Of a stretch of 64,000 nucleotides of DNA, positions 36,036 to 47,400 are shown one piece after another. Each line of letters opens with the position of its first letter. Within the stretch, counting starts at the first letter, position 1. A model generated the notes under the pieces. That model had not been told where the DNA came from. It did no database searches and saw only the letters and a program-made list of their open reading frames with translations. The position numbers and the translations under genes are program-made. The stretch is from positions 22,362,365-22,426,364 of the forward strand of contig NC_092678.1 of assembly GCF_964355755.1 (NCBI RefSeq), written 5' to 3'. The DNA is from Antedon mediterranea. Taxonomy: Eukaryota > Echinodermata > Crinoidea > Comatulida > Antedonidae.

Positions 36036-36843
36036 CAAATCTATTTATTTGTAGGTGTTTGTTCTCTCAAAATGTTTACTATGACGTCATTGATACCTTT
36101 GACCTACTTATAATGAAAACCACTGTGCCACAGTACCACAATGTGCCAATGTGCACATACAAAAATAACAATTATGTTATTTACATGTGTTTATTTCTAT
36201 AATTCTTGGCACACAGCCAACATAGGATGTGCTGCATACAATTGCAAACCAATGAAAATAGTTTTTATGATTTCATATAGTTTGCTAGTATTTGTAACTG
36301 AAGAGGGCAATATTATAACAGATTTATGTTGCCTGATAGAAGTTTGTGATTTGATAATAGGCCTACTCTGCACTGTAAATGTAGGCCTACTCTGCACTGT
36401 TAATAAAGCCATTATTCTCATCTACAAACTGCTTTTAGACCAATTGGTATGTAAATAGGAAGACTTACTCAGATTAAATGTACAGTGTGTTAATCTGAGA
36501 CATAAAATCTATATCCTCCCACACCATAAACCATCTCTTAATCCAATTCTGTCTTAAATTAATATCTAGTCACAGGTAGCATATAAACACCATTTGTATG
36601 TTTTTTGTATAGGCAATAATTGGTAGATTTTTTAAGGTAATGTTGTATTAATGAACAGTACAAGATATTAGTTAGTGTACAATCATGTCAAAAATTGGCT
36701 TCACTCCTGGAATCTTTTCCTGATCAAGGCAATGTAATCTACTACCTGTAGGTGGATTACCACTACATGACAATCCTTCCTTTGGGTCATCCCTATTCAG
36801 GGAACATTTTAATGTTGTCCCCTTAATAGAGGTCCTACTGTAT
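36036..36843. other. Intergenic, nothing recognised apart from a repeat fragment
   Basis: A TAGGCCTACTCTGCACTGT motif is duplicated at 36359-36402. A fragment of the TA-flanked repeat family lies at about 36765-36840 (TCCCCTTAATAGAGGTCC). The overlapping frames at 36141-36458 lack coding character. Confidence 0.4.
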
Positions 36844-37097
36844 TACTTACACTATCAAACTTTATGTGATGATGTCATATCACTACCATATTTGAGCACA
36901 TCCCATTTTTTTGATTAAGCTCTATCTAACTATCAGATCATATTACTAGTTTGAAAAAGTGTGATGTGCCCAAATATGGTAGTAATAGGCCCAAATTATG
37001 GTAGTGATATGACATTATCATGTCCATATATATATCACATATTTTTTGTCACATAAAGTTTTGTCACATAAAGTTTGATAGTGTAGACAGAGTTTAA
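36844..37097. mobile_element. Two adjoining copies of the TCTACACTATCAAA family, one partial
   Basis: 36844-36910 is a truncated copy (ACACTATCAAACTTTATGTG, then one reversed core unit). 36914-37097 is a fuller copy running from TTAAGCTCTATCTA to TTTGATAGTGTAGACAGAGT with two core units. Within the second, the CACATAAAGTTT segment near the right end is duplicated. Confidence 0.85.
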
Positions 37098-37371
37098 ACA
37101 ACAGGGATTAAAATTAGGTTTACTTTTTCCAATTTGTAATTATACTATTATAAGTTTAGAAACAAGTCTACCTTAACATGGCGTACAATTAGAATAATCA
37201 ATTTCATCTAGAAATAATTTCTTTTGTAACGATTTGCATGGATAAGTGAAGAAGTTAATTGATTTCAATTAGATATTGACATTTTTAGAAAATTATTCTC
37301 AATTACCCGAGTTCAAAGACGTGTTAACGGAAATGAGGAACAATACGTTTTATTGTATGTCGCTTATAACA
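37098..37371. other. Intergenic, nothing recognised
   Basis: Short AT-rich spacer. Confidence 0.4.
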
Positions 37372-38545
37372 AGTTTGTCGAACCTGGTAGTTTCTGTGAC
37401 AGCATCGATTATCTGATCACGAACCAATAGATGAGACTACAAATAATTCATGAAATTATATTAATAGTATCTATAGATTGTCTTGTTAATGATCAGGAAA
37501 TTTTACAATTTTTAGTATTGACCTAAAAAAACGCTTTTGTATTTTGCTATGATTGATCAATAACTCAATCTCATCTAAATATTAGCCTTGATATTACAAT
37601 ATTAGACCAACGGAAATACATCACTGTGGATGATTGAGTTACAATCCTACCTTCTAATTTAGTATAAATTTAGGTTAAATTGGTCAATTCCAATATGCTT
37701 AATGTGGCCAATCTAACCAAGTCTAGTCTAATTAAAGTTGGTTCCAATTGGATGTAATAGGAAGTAATTTGACCAATCATGACTTTATGAGTCATCCAAC
37801 TGTGGCTTGTGATTGGTCAACTCACTTTGGTTGCATCTATGTTTTTGCGTTGCGTTCAAATGGGAACCAAACTTAAAGCTCTGTCTACACTATCAAACTT
37901 TATGCGACAAAAAAATGTGATGTGCCCATATATGGACACGATGAAATCATATCAATACCATATTTGTGCATATCACTACCATATTTGGGCACATTTTTTG
38001 TCGAGTTTGATAATGTAGGCATAGCTTAACGCCTAAAAAAAATTGGATTAAGATTACAGCAATGACATGTTTAGATAAAAGAAATGAAAATCTTTAGATA
38101 AAAGAAAAAAAAAATAAATCTTGATATTTATTTAAAAAACATTGATGGAAGGGCAGACAACTGACAAGGACAATGTCATCTATGCCTCATGGTCTGACAG
38201 AAGTAAAGAACAATATTCTCTCCTCTATTATTACAATAATATTTGAATAATTATATAAATTAATTTACTTAAGATTGAGTTATTGATCACTCACAAAAAG
38301 CACCAGATCAATATTTTACTTATTAAAAGTTTGTCGAACCTGACAGAAAGTGTGACAGCATTGATTATCTGACACAGCATCGATAGAAGATGACAAAAAT
38401 AATTCACTAAGTGATATTAATAGTTTCTTTAGATTGTTTTGGTAATGATCTGGGATTTTTACAATATCGAGTATCGACCGGAATAAAAAAACGCTTTGTA
38501 TTTTGCTATGATCAATAACTCAATCTCATTAAAGTATTAGCCTTG
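37372..38545 (+). repeat. Direct repeat pair (37372-37590 and 38329-38545) around an inverted-repeat element
   Basis: The two copies, about 957 bases apart, share AGTTTGTCGAACCTG, GTGACAGCAT-GATTATCTGA, TTTTGTATTTTGCTATGAT, CAATAACTCAATCTCAT and TATTAGCCTTG in order. They have diverged by substitutions and small indels. The spacer contains the transposable copy at 37873-38029. A segmental duplication is the simplest reading. Confidence 0.85.
37873..38029. mobile_element. Short inverted-repeat element (TCTACACTATCAAA family), two reversed core units
   Basis: TTAAAGCTCTGTCTACACTA is on the left and GTTTGATAATGTAGGCATAG then CTTAA on the right, with TTAA at both edges. The core units read TATTTGTGCATATCACTACC and TATTTGGGCACA. 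Confidence 0.92.
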
Positions 38546-40596
38546 GTAAAAGAATATTATATATGTCTATTTATACGTCTTTAGTGTAAAATAGTTGTAG
38601 GGCTTCTAGACCTCTAGAAAGTGTGGTACCGTGGGGGGGTCACTGTAAAATAAAAGCATATCATACAGTAATTTTAATAAAAGTATTTATTGTTATTCCT
38701 CCATGATAGAATTAGATATTAGGAATCATTTCAAAATCATTCATCTGCAGTTACTGCAGTAACTACACCTTGTCTACTCTTTAATTTTTTCATTGGATTA
38801 TTTAGCAAACTTTTTTCGTAGTAATCATACATAGGCCTACTGTACTGTTGATTGTAGCTAATTATCTTTAAAACTTCTACATTGACACAAACTAAACAAT
38901 AAAAGAAATTCGCAACTAAGTCTTTCTTTTAAAACCAAATTATTAAATTATCTCAATATTTTATTTTAAAAATAATTTTGATATTGAAAATGTGTGTAGT
39001 TTTTTGTAGCTGCTTTAATTGTAAAACGTAATTTTTTATTTTTTTATTTCTGTGCTCTGTTCTGTGTTGACCAACTAGCATAGGTGTTTAGCACCTGTTT
39101 GGTCTTGCCTTGCCTTTTATACTTGTTTTGTCTTCTTTGTATTGTGTATGGCAGAAAATGTTTATTTATTTAATTTCAATAATGGCAAAATAACAATAAT
39201 ACTGTATATGATATATATAGACATTAATTGAGGAGAAGAAACTGTACTGTTGTTACTGCGGTAGAAAAAAAACCTTGTTGTGGTCCCTTATTAATTGTGG
39301 TTTATGGCTGTACACAAAATAAGACAATTTTTATTTTATAATTAGTACATGGAGGTAAACCTCCATGATTAGTACTGTATTACTCAAAAGTTTATGAATT
39401 AAATCAGCCCACAATACTTGTTGTATACAGATTAATTAGCCTTCAATGTGACCTTAATTACATTGAACTAAAAACATCCTAGAGGTGTCAATTCGCTGAC
39501 CTCACAGGTGACAATTCGCTGACCTTATATTCAATGACATTACCTGTTTTGGTAGTGTTTACATCTATTGATCTTTAATTCTTATTTACCTGTTTTTTCA
39601 TAATAGGTATTGACGATTCGTAACTAAAGCGGAAGTTGAGTCAATGTTACATGATTCCCAAATTGACGTCAGGGTTTTCAGACAATGCCTTTGAAGTTCT
39701 GAAGGAGATCTCTTTTAATAGATAAGATTTAAGAATTATGTTTAAAAGATATACAGTATTATAATACTACAGAATGATGTATCATACCTTCTATATTATA
39801 GAAATGTGTCAATATTCATCGTTTTGTATTGTAGTATTGTACCCTATCTAAAAGATTAGCAAATTAAACTTTAGAATTTAGAAAGTCCAAACTTTTAATG
39901 ATAAAATATCTGAATAGGAAAGCATGGCAGTATATTTAAAATGCATCAATTGTAGAGGGCGCTATGTATAAAATCTTGGACCTCAGCAGTAATATTCCAT
40001 GTTTTGTCACGCCGCATCTTTTATCAGTTATATATTCAAGAGAACAGAAGCATTAGGAAAATTTTACCATATAGTTCACTACGGCTAAAAAAATGGAATG
40101 GGACTGGGCATGTGCACACCCTACCAAGTCTGGGAAAAGAGAGTCTATGAAAACATTTGCCGATAGATATTGAGATGCATGTAGACTAGAGCGGGCGTTT
40201 TTTGTAAGAAATTGTTGTTTAAAGGTCTTAGGTAGAGTGTAAACAATAAATGTATACATATTTCTTTCCCATATCCAGGATTACTAAAAACATGTGTCAT
40301 TTTGGGGGATATTACAATACAGTACATGTTTATGAATTTAGACAAAAAGAAAAATTTAGTCCATGTTTCATTTTACACAAACAAGGTCATTTTGCAATGT
40401 AGAATGGACTAAATGAACTCAAGAGTCCACATTTAACTGCGTAAAGATACAAGAATTTTAACTACCCTTGGAGAGGGAAGTGGTGAATGTTCAATTGCGA
40501 AGCGACCTCACAGGACCAGTAACAATATATACTACTGTAATACGAAAGTTTGAAAAAAAAAGCAACAGACATTTTATTACTGTTTATACCAAGTGT
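38546..40596. other. Intergenic, nothing recognised
   Basis: AT-rich spacer. A small 21-bp duplication (CAATTCGCTGACCT) lies at 39489-39525. Minus-strand frames at 40053-40345 show no recognised domain. I searched this stretch for further RPL29 exons and found none. Confidence 0.45.
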
Positions 40597-40602
40597 TTTA
40601 TT
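40597..40602 (-). terminator. Poly(A) signal AATAAA of RPL29
   Basis: On the minus strand AATAAA lies about 88 bases after the RPL29 stop codon (40691-40693), a normal distance for a compact ribosomal protein gene. It supports 40691 as the true end of the reading frame. Confidence 0.75.
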
Positions 40603-40690
40603 TGCCAATGCATTACTCGTAAACAGTAGTATTTTTGATCTAATTGTTTGTAATAAACAGTTCTATGTTACAGGTATCTGCAAAATCCAT

Positions 40691-41099
40691 CTATGCCTTC
40701 GGTTTAGGGTGACGTACATTGTGTTTCTTTGCGAACCTCATATTCTTCAAAAACTTTGGATCAACCTAGAAAAGAAATATGAGAAATTATATTAAAATTA
40801 CATTACATACAGGAATTACTAAAAAGTTGAGTGGTGTAATAACAAAATCCTTACCCCTTTCAATGATGGGTATCTTTGTGTTTTCGGCCTCTTTATACCA
40901 TTTCTGTGGTTTTTTTTACCTGTTTGGGGGAAAAAATTATAGTAAAATTAAAATGCATAATAATAGCTATTTGCCACAGAATTTCTTGATTATCTTGCCA
41001 ACACTTACAGTTACACTATTTTTTCTTTTTGTACAGTGCATTCTCTTATTTAGGAAACTTACTTTGGTTATGACTTGTATGGTTCTTTGACTTGGCCAT
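40691..41099 (-). CDS. RPL29: Ribosomal protein eL29 (RPL29), complete, 58 residues
   Basis: Three coding exons on the minus strand: 41099-41063, 40919-40855 and 40765-40691. Exon 1 gives MAKSKNHTSHNQ, the hallmark start of eL29. Exon 2 adds SKKNHRNGIKRPKTQRYPSL and KG; exon 3 adds VDPKFLKNMRFAKKHN and VRHPKPKA before TAG. Donors are GTAAGT and GTAAGG, acceptors AACAG and TCTAG. Introns are 143 and 89 bases. eL29 is a small basic protein of the large ribosomal subunit. At 58 residues it is close to the fungal length (59) and much shorter than the 159-residue human protein, lacking its long Lys/Ala-rich tail. A GTACGT donor-like site sits inside exon 3 after KKHN, so a longer spliced form cannot be excluded, but no further exon was found and a poly(A) signal follows. 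It is divergent from CENPP, with 317 bp between start codons. Confidence 0.92.
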
Positions 41100-41416
41100 G
41101 GTACGCACACAGTATCAACCTTAATAGAAAGAATGATGTCACCAAGATACAAACTGTCCAAATACACTATATAGAACCTAGGCCTAGCTTGGCCTAAGAC
41201 TAGCTAGGCCTAAAATATCCGACACGGGGAAGTCGAGCAATATCGATATTTATAATAGCACTTACTGTCACAATAGTGCTTTAAAATTACCAAAAAGTAT
41301 TAAAATAATATCCATTAAATAGATTAAAGTAACAATTACTTTTCGATTTATTCTAAGTAATTAGATATTTAGTGATATTTAACAAGTTTATTCTCACCAC
41401 TGTTTACGTCTCAAAG
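41100..41416. promoter_or_regulatory. Shared (bidirectional) promoter region of RPL29 and CENPP
   Basis: The two start codons, RPL29 at 41099 (minus) and CENPP at 41417 (plus), are separated by only 317 bp. On the minus strand there is a TATA-like CTATATAG (around 41165-41172) and a pyrimidine-rich CATTCTTTCTATT (around 41125-41137) that could be the TOP-type start of a ribosomal protein mRNA. On the plus side no TATA box is evident. AGGCCTAG words fill 41179-41213. Exact start sites are inferred. Confidence 0.6.
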
Positions 41417-44400
41417 ATGGCGATAGGAAAGGAGGATAGAGGGCGCATTATACTGCCACCAATGCTGCTTCAGGAAATGGGAGAGGAGAGAAACGTAAAC
41501 AATGAAATAACAATAATAAATATGGCGGGTTATTCGGATGGTGATTTCTTAAAAGAAATGACAAACATTCAACGCCTAATACATGAGTGAGTTTATGACA
41601 ATTTATATTTAAATAAAACTTAATTAAAGCTTAGCTACCTTCTGACCTGTCAAATAGTCCAGTCGAATATATTTGTTTTAGTTAGGCCCCTACACTAGCC
41701 TATAAGGCTAGGTAGGCCTACTAGTACTAGAGCTAGGAGTTAGGCTAGTAGTAGTGACAGACAGTGAGTGAGTGTCAGCAGTAGTAGCGTGTCGTGTCAG
41801 TACAGTTCAGTAGGTCTAGCCTAGTCTCTAGGTAGTAGTATAGTAGGCCTAGCTAGTGCTAAGTGTGGTGACAGTGTGTAGACTAGGCCTATAGGCCTAG
41901 CCTAGCTAGGCTACTAGCAAGGCAAGCAAGGAGGCTAGTAAAAGTAATAGGCCGCGGCCTACTAGTACTACACTAGCTAGGACCAGGACAGGTACGTTAG
42001 TTAGTTAGGCCCTATCTATAGGCTAGCTAGCCTAGTAAAGTAGTAGGAGTATGCCTAGCTAGTAGGCTAGTAGTAGTAGCTAGCTAGCTACCTTAGTAGA
42101 GCTAGTCTACCTACTACATAAAGACTGTGTGGTGTGTAGTCTAGCTAGGCTATAGTAGTACTGTAGTACTGTATGTAGCTAGACTAGATAGGCTTAACTA
42201 ACTACTCTATTACTAATAGTAGTAGGCTCTAGCTAAGTAGCTAGCCTACTACTACTAGTATTAGGAAAGGCTTTTCCAACTAGAGCTACAGTAGGCCTAA
42301 TAATGATATTATTACTAATAGTCTAACACTACTAACTAGCGGCTCTGTCTACCTAGTCTATTCTAGTAAGTTCACCTACTAATTTGTTTGTTTTTTAAAA
42401 GGTTTCCAAATGATCAACAGGGATCAGGAATGTCTCCACACATTGACAAGTTTCTCGAGGACAGTATGAAAAGGACAAGAAACATTGAGAGTTGTGAGAA
42501 ACTGGTGGAGCAATTGAAGATGGAAATTGAAAGTTTAGAGTCTGAACTCGACTCACAGAACGAGTCACTTCTCGGATTCTCAAACACTGAGCTTGATGCC
42601 ATTCAGTAAGTTTGCCATGAGACGATATGTTACAATAACTGCAGTGTTCCTCTTATTACTATACACACCAAAACTATTACAAACCTCCCTATAAATACCT
42701 CGATAGTATAATAATACTGTATATAGTTTATCAAGGATTTTTGTGTTGTCTTAGAGGTGGGTGTTGCTTACTTTTAGTACCGAGACGTTTCTTGTTTGGG
42801 TGCTATCATGTTCAAATTAGACTGGGTGGAAGTCCTTAAAATAACTTTAGGCTTGGTCACCCACTTCTCCCAGTAAATTTTGAAGGTGTATGCTTTCACC
42901 CATTCCCCTTAGTTTTGCCCAATAACCTTTGAATATAAGGAAATGTTATGGATTAATGTAAAAGAAATTATGGTTTAATTCACAGAGAAATGTTTAAAGT
43001 TGTAGAAGATAAGCATGGTTTTAGACCAGTGAATGTACAGCTGAAACCACATGATGTAAGTAGCCAAGACCTTTTGGTAGCTAAAATGAAGTTATGAACT
43101 ACTTTGATATCTATTTTTGATAGTACTATAATAATAATTATTAGCACTGTTGAAAAAAACCTGGATCTGCCCCTGCACTGACTACCTATAATAAATATCA
43201 TAATAAAATTATTTAAAAAATTACATAAAATTTTGAAATTACACACAATAAATAATAATAATTTATAAATTAGTAGTTAAATAGTAGAGGCTATTTCCAA
43301 CAAAACACTAACTTCTAAACAACTATATTATACTGTATAATCCCATTGTTGAACAAATGAATGTTTTTTTAACTTTGAACAAACCTGTCAAAACTTTACC
43401 TTCAAATGAGAGTCATTATGTTCCAAGCATATCGCCTCATTGCGTATTAAATATTTTTCTCTCAGAATTCTCTTATGGCATCTCTTACTGGCATTCATTT
43501 TGATGATTTTACCCGGAAATCAATTGGTCAAGAGGACGGCAGCATCATTATTAGGCAACACCTTCAAGGTCATTGCTACAATCAGGAATTTGATGTCGTG
43601 TTTGATGTAGCTGAAGTACAGGTAAGAGACCATAGAGATGATAAAAATAAAGTGTACAAGATGACAAGATTTTCTAGTTCTGTATACACTATCAAACTAG
43701 TTTGACAAAAAAAAGTGTGATATGCCATAAATATGGTAGTGATATGACATTATCATGTCCATATATGGGCATCACATTTTTGTAACACAAAGTGTGATAG
43801 TGTGGACAGAGCTTTAATCCTGTATTGCAAATGTAGGATGTTAAAACTTGTACCCCAACACACATCCTAGATAAATAAACTATTATGACTAGCCCCCTCT
43901 TTTTATAAAGCTATCTTTCAACAACATCTTTGACAGTGCCCTCTATTTTAAGTAATATAAATTTTGAATTGACTTTTTGCCATTCAATTAAAATTCTTGC
44001 AAATATCTTAAAGTCTCTCCAAGAATTCCCAAAGTTATTTAGTATTTGGAATTAGAAAAATCCTGTTGTAACACAAAATAAAGTAGGCTTATGCTTATTT
44101 TCACAATCTTCACTCAATTAAAACGATAATTGCTTAATTTAACTACAATTTATGGAAAACCTTGAAAATTATTAATTAGCTCGCTATACCTGTGCTTAAT
44201 AAGGTGTTAATTACTTATTGAACTTAAAATAATTGGAATGACATTTACGTTGACTAAATTTGGAAACATAGACTGTCCAGGGTTATTAATTGCCTAATAT
44301 GGTGTTTATCACTTATATAGTATTATTAACATGTTTTATGCTCTGTTGACAACAATAGCATTTTATATCTTTTATTATATAACACCTAAATAAATTCCTG

Positions 44401-47400
44401 TCATTTGATTGGACGAATGTGGGTCACATGGCGTGTAATAGTACGCACTATTCAACGATCGTTAAATAGTACTTTTATAATAGTTTGATTTGGTACTAGG
44501 TTAGTGTCAATGTAATGTAGTGTAAATAGTGTAGTGTTGCCAATACAGTATTTTGGTTTATATATATGCTATAGGCTTTCAATTGATATATATGGTGAAG
44601 TCCAACTATTTATTTTAATTTTAGTAGAATTCCTTATTAAAGAGACAATTTCAGTTGAAAATAAAAATCACTATTGTCAAATAGAGTAGAGATTCTACTC
44701 TATGAAGTCATTACAAATTGCATTCTCAAGTTTTAAAATTAAAAATCTTTCTGAAACTATTTTTAGTCGATTACAAGAATACCAGGGCATGCTTCAACGA
44801 CCTCCGAAACTGAAATCATTGTCACGCAACTGAAAATAAAAGTTGACCCAAAAATTGAAGAACATCTCAAGAAATTTATAGAGAAATGTGAAAGTAGGCA
44901 GAACCTGCAACCATTCTTTCAAACATACTCACAATACGCCGAATGGTATGACCACCGACAGAGGACCTACGAACATTTTAAGGTATAGTTTGTCTTTTTC
45001 ATGTCTTCATATCAAACTACCCAAATTAAACGGTCTGTCTACGCTATCAAACTAGTTTGACATAAAAAGTGTGATGTGCCCAGGTATGGTAGTGATATGC
45101 CCAGAAATTGTAGTGATATGCCCAAATGTGGTAGTGATATGCCCAAATGTAGTAGTGATATGCCCAAATGTGGTAGTGATATGCCCAAATGTGGTAGTGA
45201 TATGCCCAAATGTGGTAGTGATATGCCCAAATGTAGTAGTGATATGCCTAAATGTAGTAGTGATATGCCCAAATGTGGTAGTGATATGCCCAAATGTAGT
45301 AGTGATATGCCCAAATGTAGTAGTGATATGCCCAAATGTAGTAGTGATATGCCTAAATGTAGTAGTGATATGCCCAAATGTGGTAGTGATATGCCCAAAT
45401 GTGGTAGTGATATGCCCAAATGTGGTAGTGATATGCCCAAATGTAGTAGTGATATGCCTAAATGTAGTAGTGATATGCCCAAATGTGGTAGTGATATGCC
45501 CAAATGTAGTAGTGATATGCCCAAATGTAGTAGTGATATGCCCAAATGTAGTAGTGATATGCCCAAATGTAGTAGTGATATGCCCAAATGTAGTAGTGAT
45601 ATGCCTAAATGTAGTAGTGATATGCCCAAATGTGGTAGTGATATGCCCAAATGTAGTAGTGATATGCCCAAATGTAGTAGTGATATGCCCAAATGTAGTA
45701 GTGATATGCCCAAATGTAGTAGTGATATGCCCAAATGTGGTAGTGATATGCCCAAATGTGGTAGTGATATGCCCAAATGTGGTAGTGATATGCCCAAATG
45801 TGGTAGTGATATGCCTAAATGTGGTAGTGATATGCCCAAATGTAGTAGTGATATGCCCAAATGTAGTAGTGATATGCCCAAATGTAGTAGTGATATGCCC
45901 AAATGTGGTAGTGATATGCCCAAATGTGGTAGTGATATGCCCAAATGTGGTAGTGATATGCTCAAATGTAGTAGTGATATGCCCAAATGTAGTAGTGATA
46001 TGCCCAAATGTAGTAGTGATATGCCCAAATGTGGTAGTGATATGCCCAAATGTAGTAGTGATATGCCCAAATGTAGTAGTGATATGCCTAAATGTAGTAG
46101 TGATATGCCCAAATGTGGTAGTGATATGCCCAAATGTAGTAGTGATATGCCCAAATGTAGTAGTGATATGCCCAAATGTAGTAGTGATATGCCCAAATGT
46201 AGTAGTGATATGCCCAAATGTGGTAGTGATATGCCCAAATGTGGTAGTGATATGCCCAAATGTGGTAGTGATATGCCCAAATGTGGTAGTGATATGCCTA
46301 AATGTGGTAGTGATATGCCCAAATGTGGTAGTGATATGCCTAAATGTGGTAGTGATATGCCCAAATGTAGTAGTGATATGCCCTAATGTAGTAGTGATAT
46401 GCCCAAATGTAGTAGTGATATGCCCAAATGTAGTAGTGATATGCCCAAATGTGGTAGTGATATGCCCAAATGTGGTAGTGATATGCCCAAATGTGGTAGT
46501 GATATGCCCAAATGTGGTAGTGATATGCCCAAATGTAGTAGTGATATGCCCAAATGTAGTAGTGATATGCCCAAATGTAGTAGTGATATGCCCTAATGTA
46601 GTAGTGATATGCCCAAATGTGGTAGTGATATGCCCAAATGTGGTAGTGATATGCCCAAATGTGGTAGTGATATGCCCAAATGTAGTAGTGATATGCCCTA
46701 ATGTAGTAGTGATATGCCCAAATGTAGTAGTGATATGCCCAAATGTAGTAGTGATATGCCTAAATGTAGTAGTGATATGCCCAAATGTAGTAGTGATATG
46801 CCCAAATGTGGTAGTGATATGCCTAAATGTGGTAGTGATATGCCCAAATGTAGTAGTGATATGCCCAAATGTGGTAGTGATATGCCCAAATGTGGTAGTG
46901 ATATGCCCAAATGTGGTAGTGATATGCCCAAATGTAGTAGTGATATGCCCAAATGTAGTAGTGATATGCCCAAATGTAGTAGTGATATGCCCTAATGTAG
47001 TAGTGATATGCCCAAATGTGGTAGTGATATGCCCAAATGTGGTAGTGATATGCCCAAATGTGGTAGTGATATGCCTAAATGTGGTAGTGATATGCCCAAA
47101 TGTGGTAGTGATATGCCCAAATGTGGTAGTGATATGCCCAAATGTGGTAGTGATATGCCCAAATGTGGTAGTGATATGCCCAAATGTAGTAGTGATATGC
47201 CCAAATGTAGTAGTGATATGCCTAAATGTGGTAGTGATATGCCCAAATGTGGTAGTGATATGCCCAAATGTGGTAGTGATATGCCCAAATGTAGTAGTGA
47301 TATGCCCAAATGTAGTAGTGATATGCCCAAATGTAGTAGTGATATGCCCAAATGTAGTAGTGATATGCCCAAATGTAGTAGTGATATGCCCAAATGTGGT

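Noticed and set aside
38990-40560. A fourth RPL29 exon encoding a Lys-rich tail
   Set aside because: No Lys-rich segment with an acceptor was found on the minus strand, and the frame already ends with a stop and a poly(A) signal.
40779-41090. 103-codon + strand open frame
   Set aside because: It is the antisense shadow of RPL29 exons on the minus strand.
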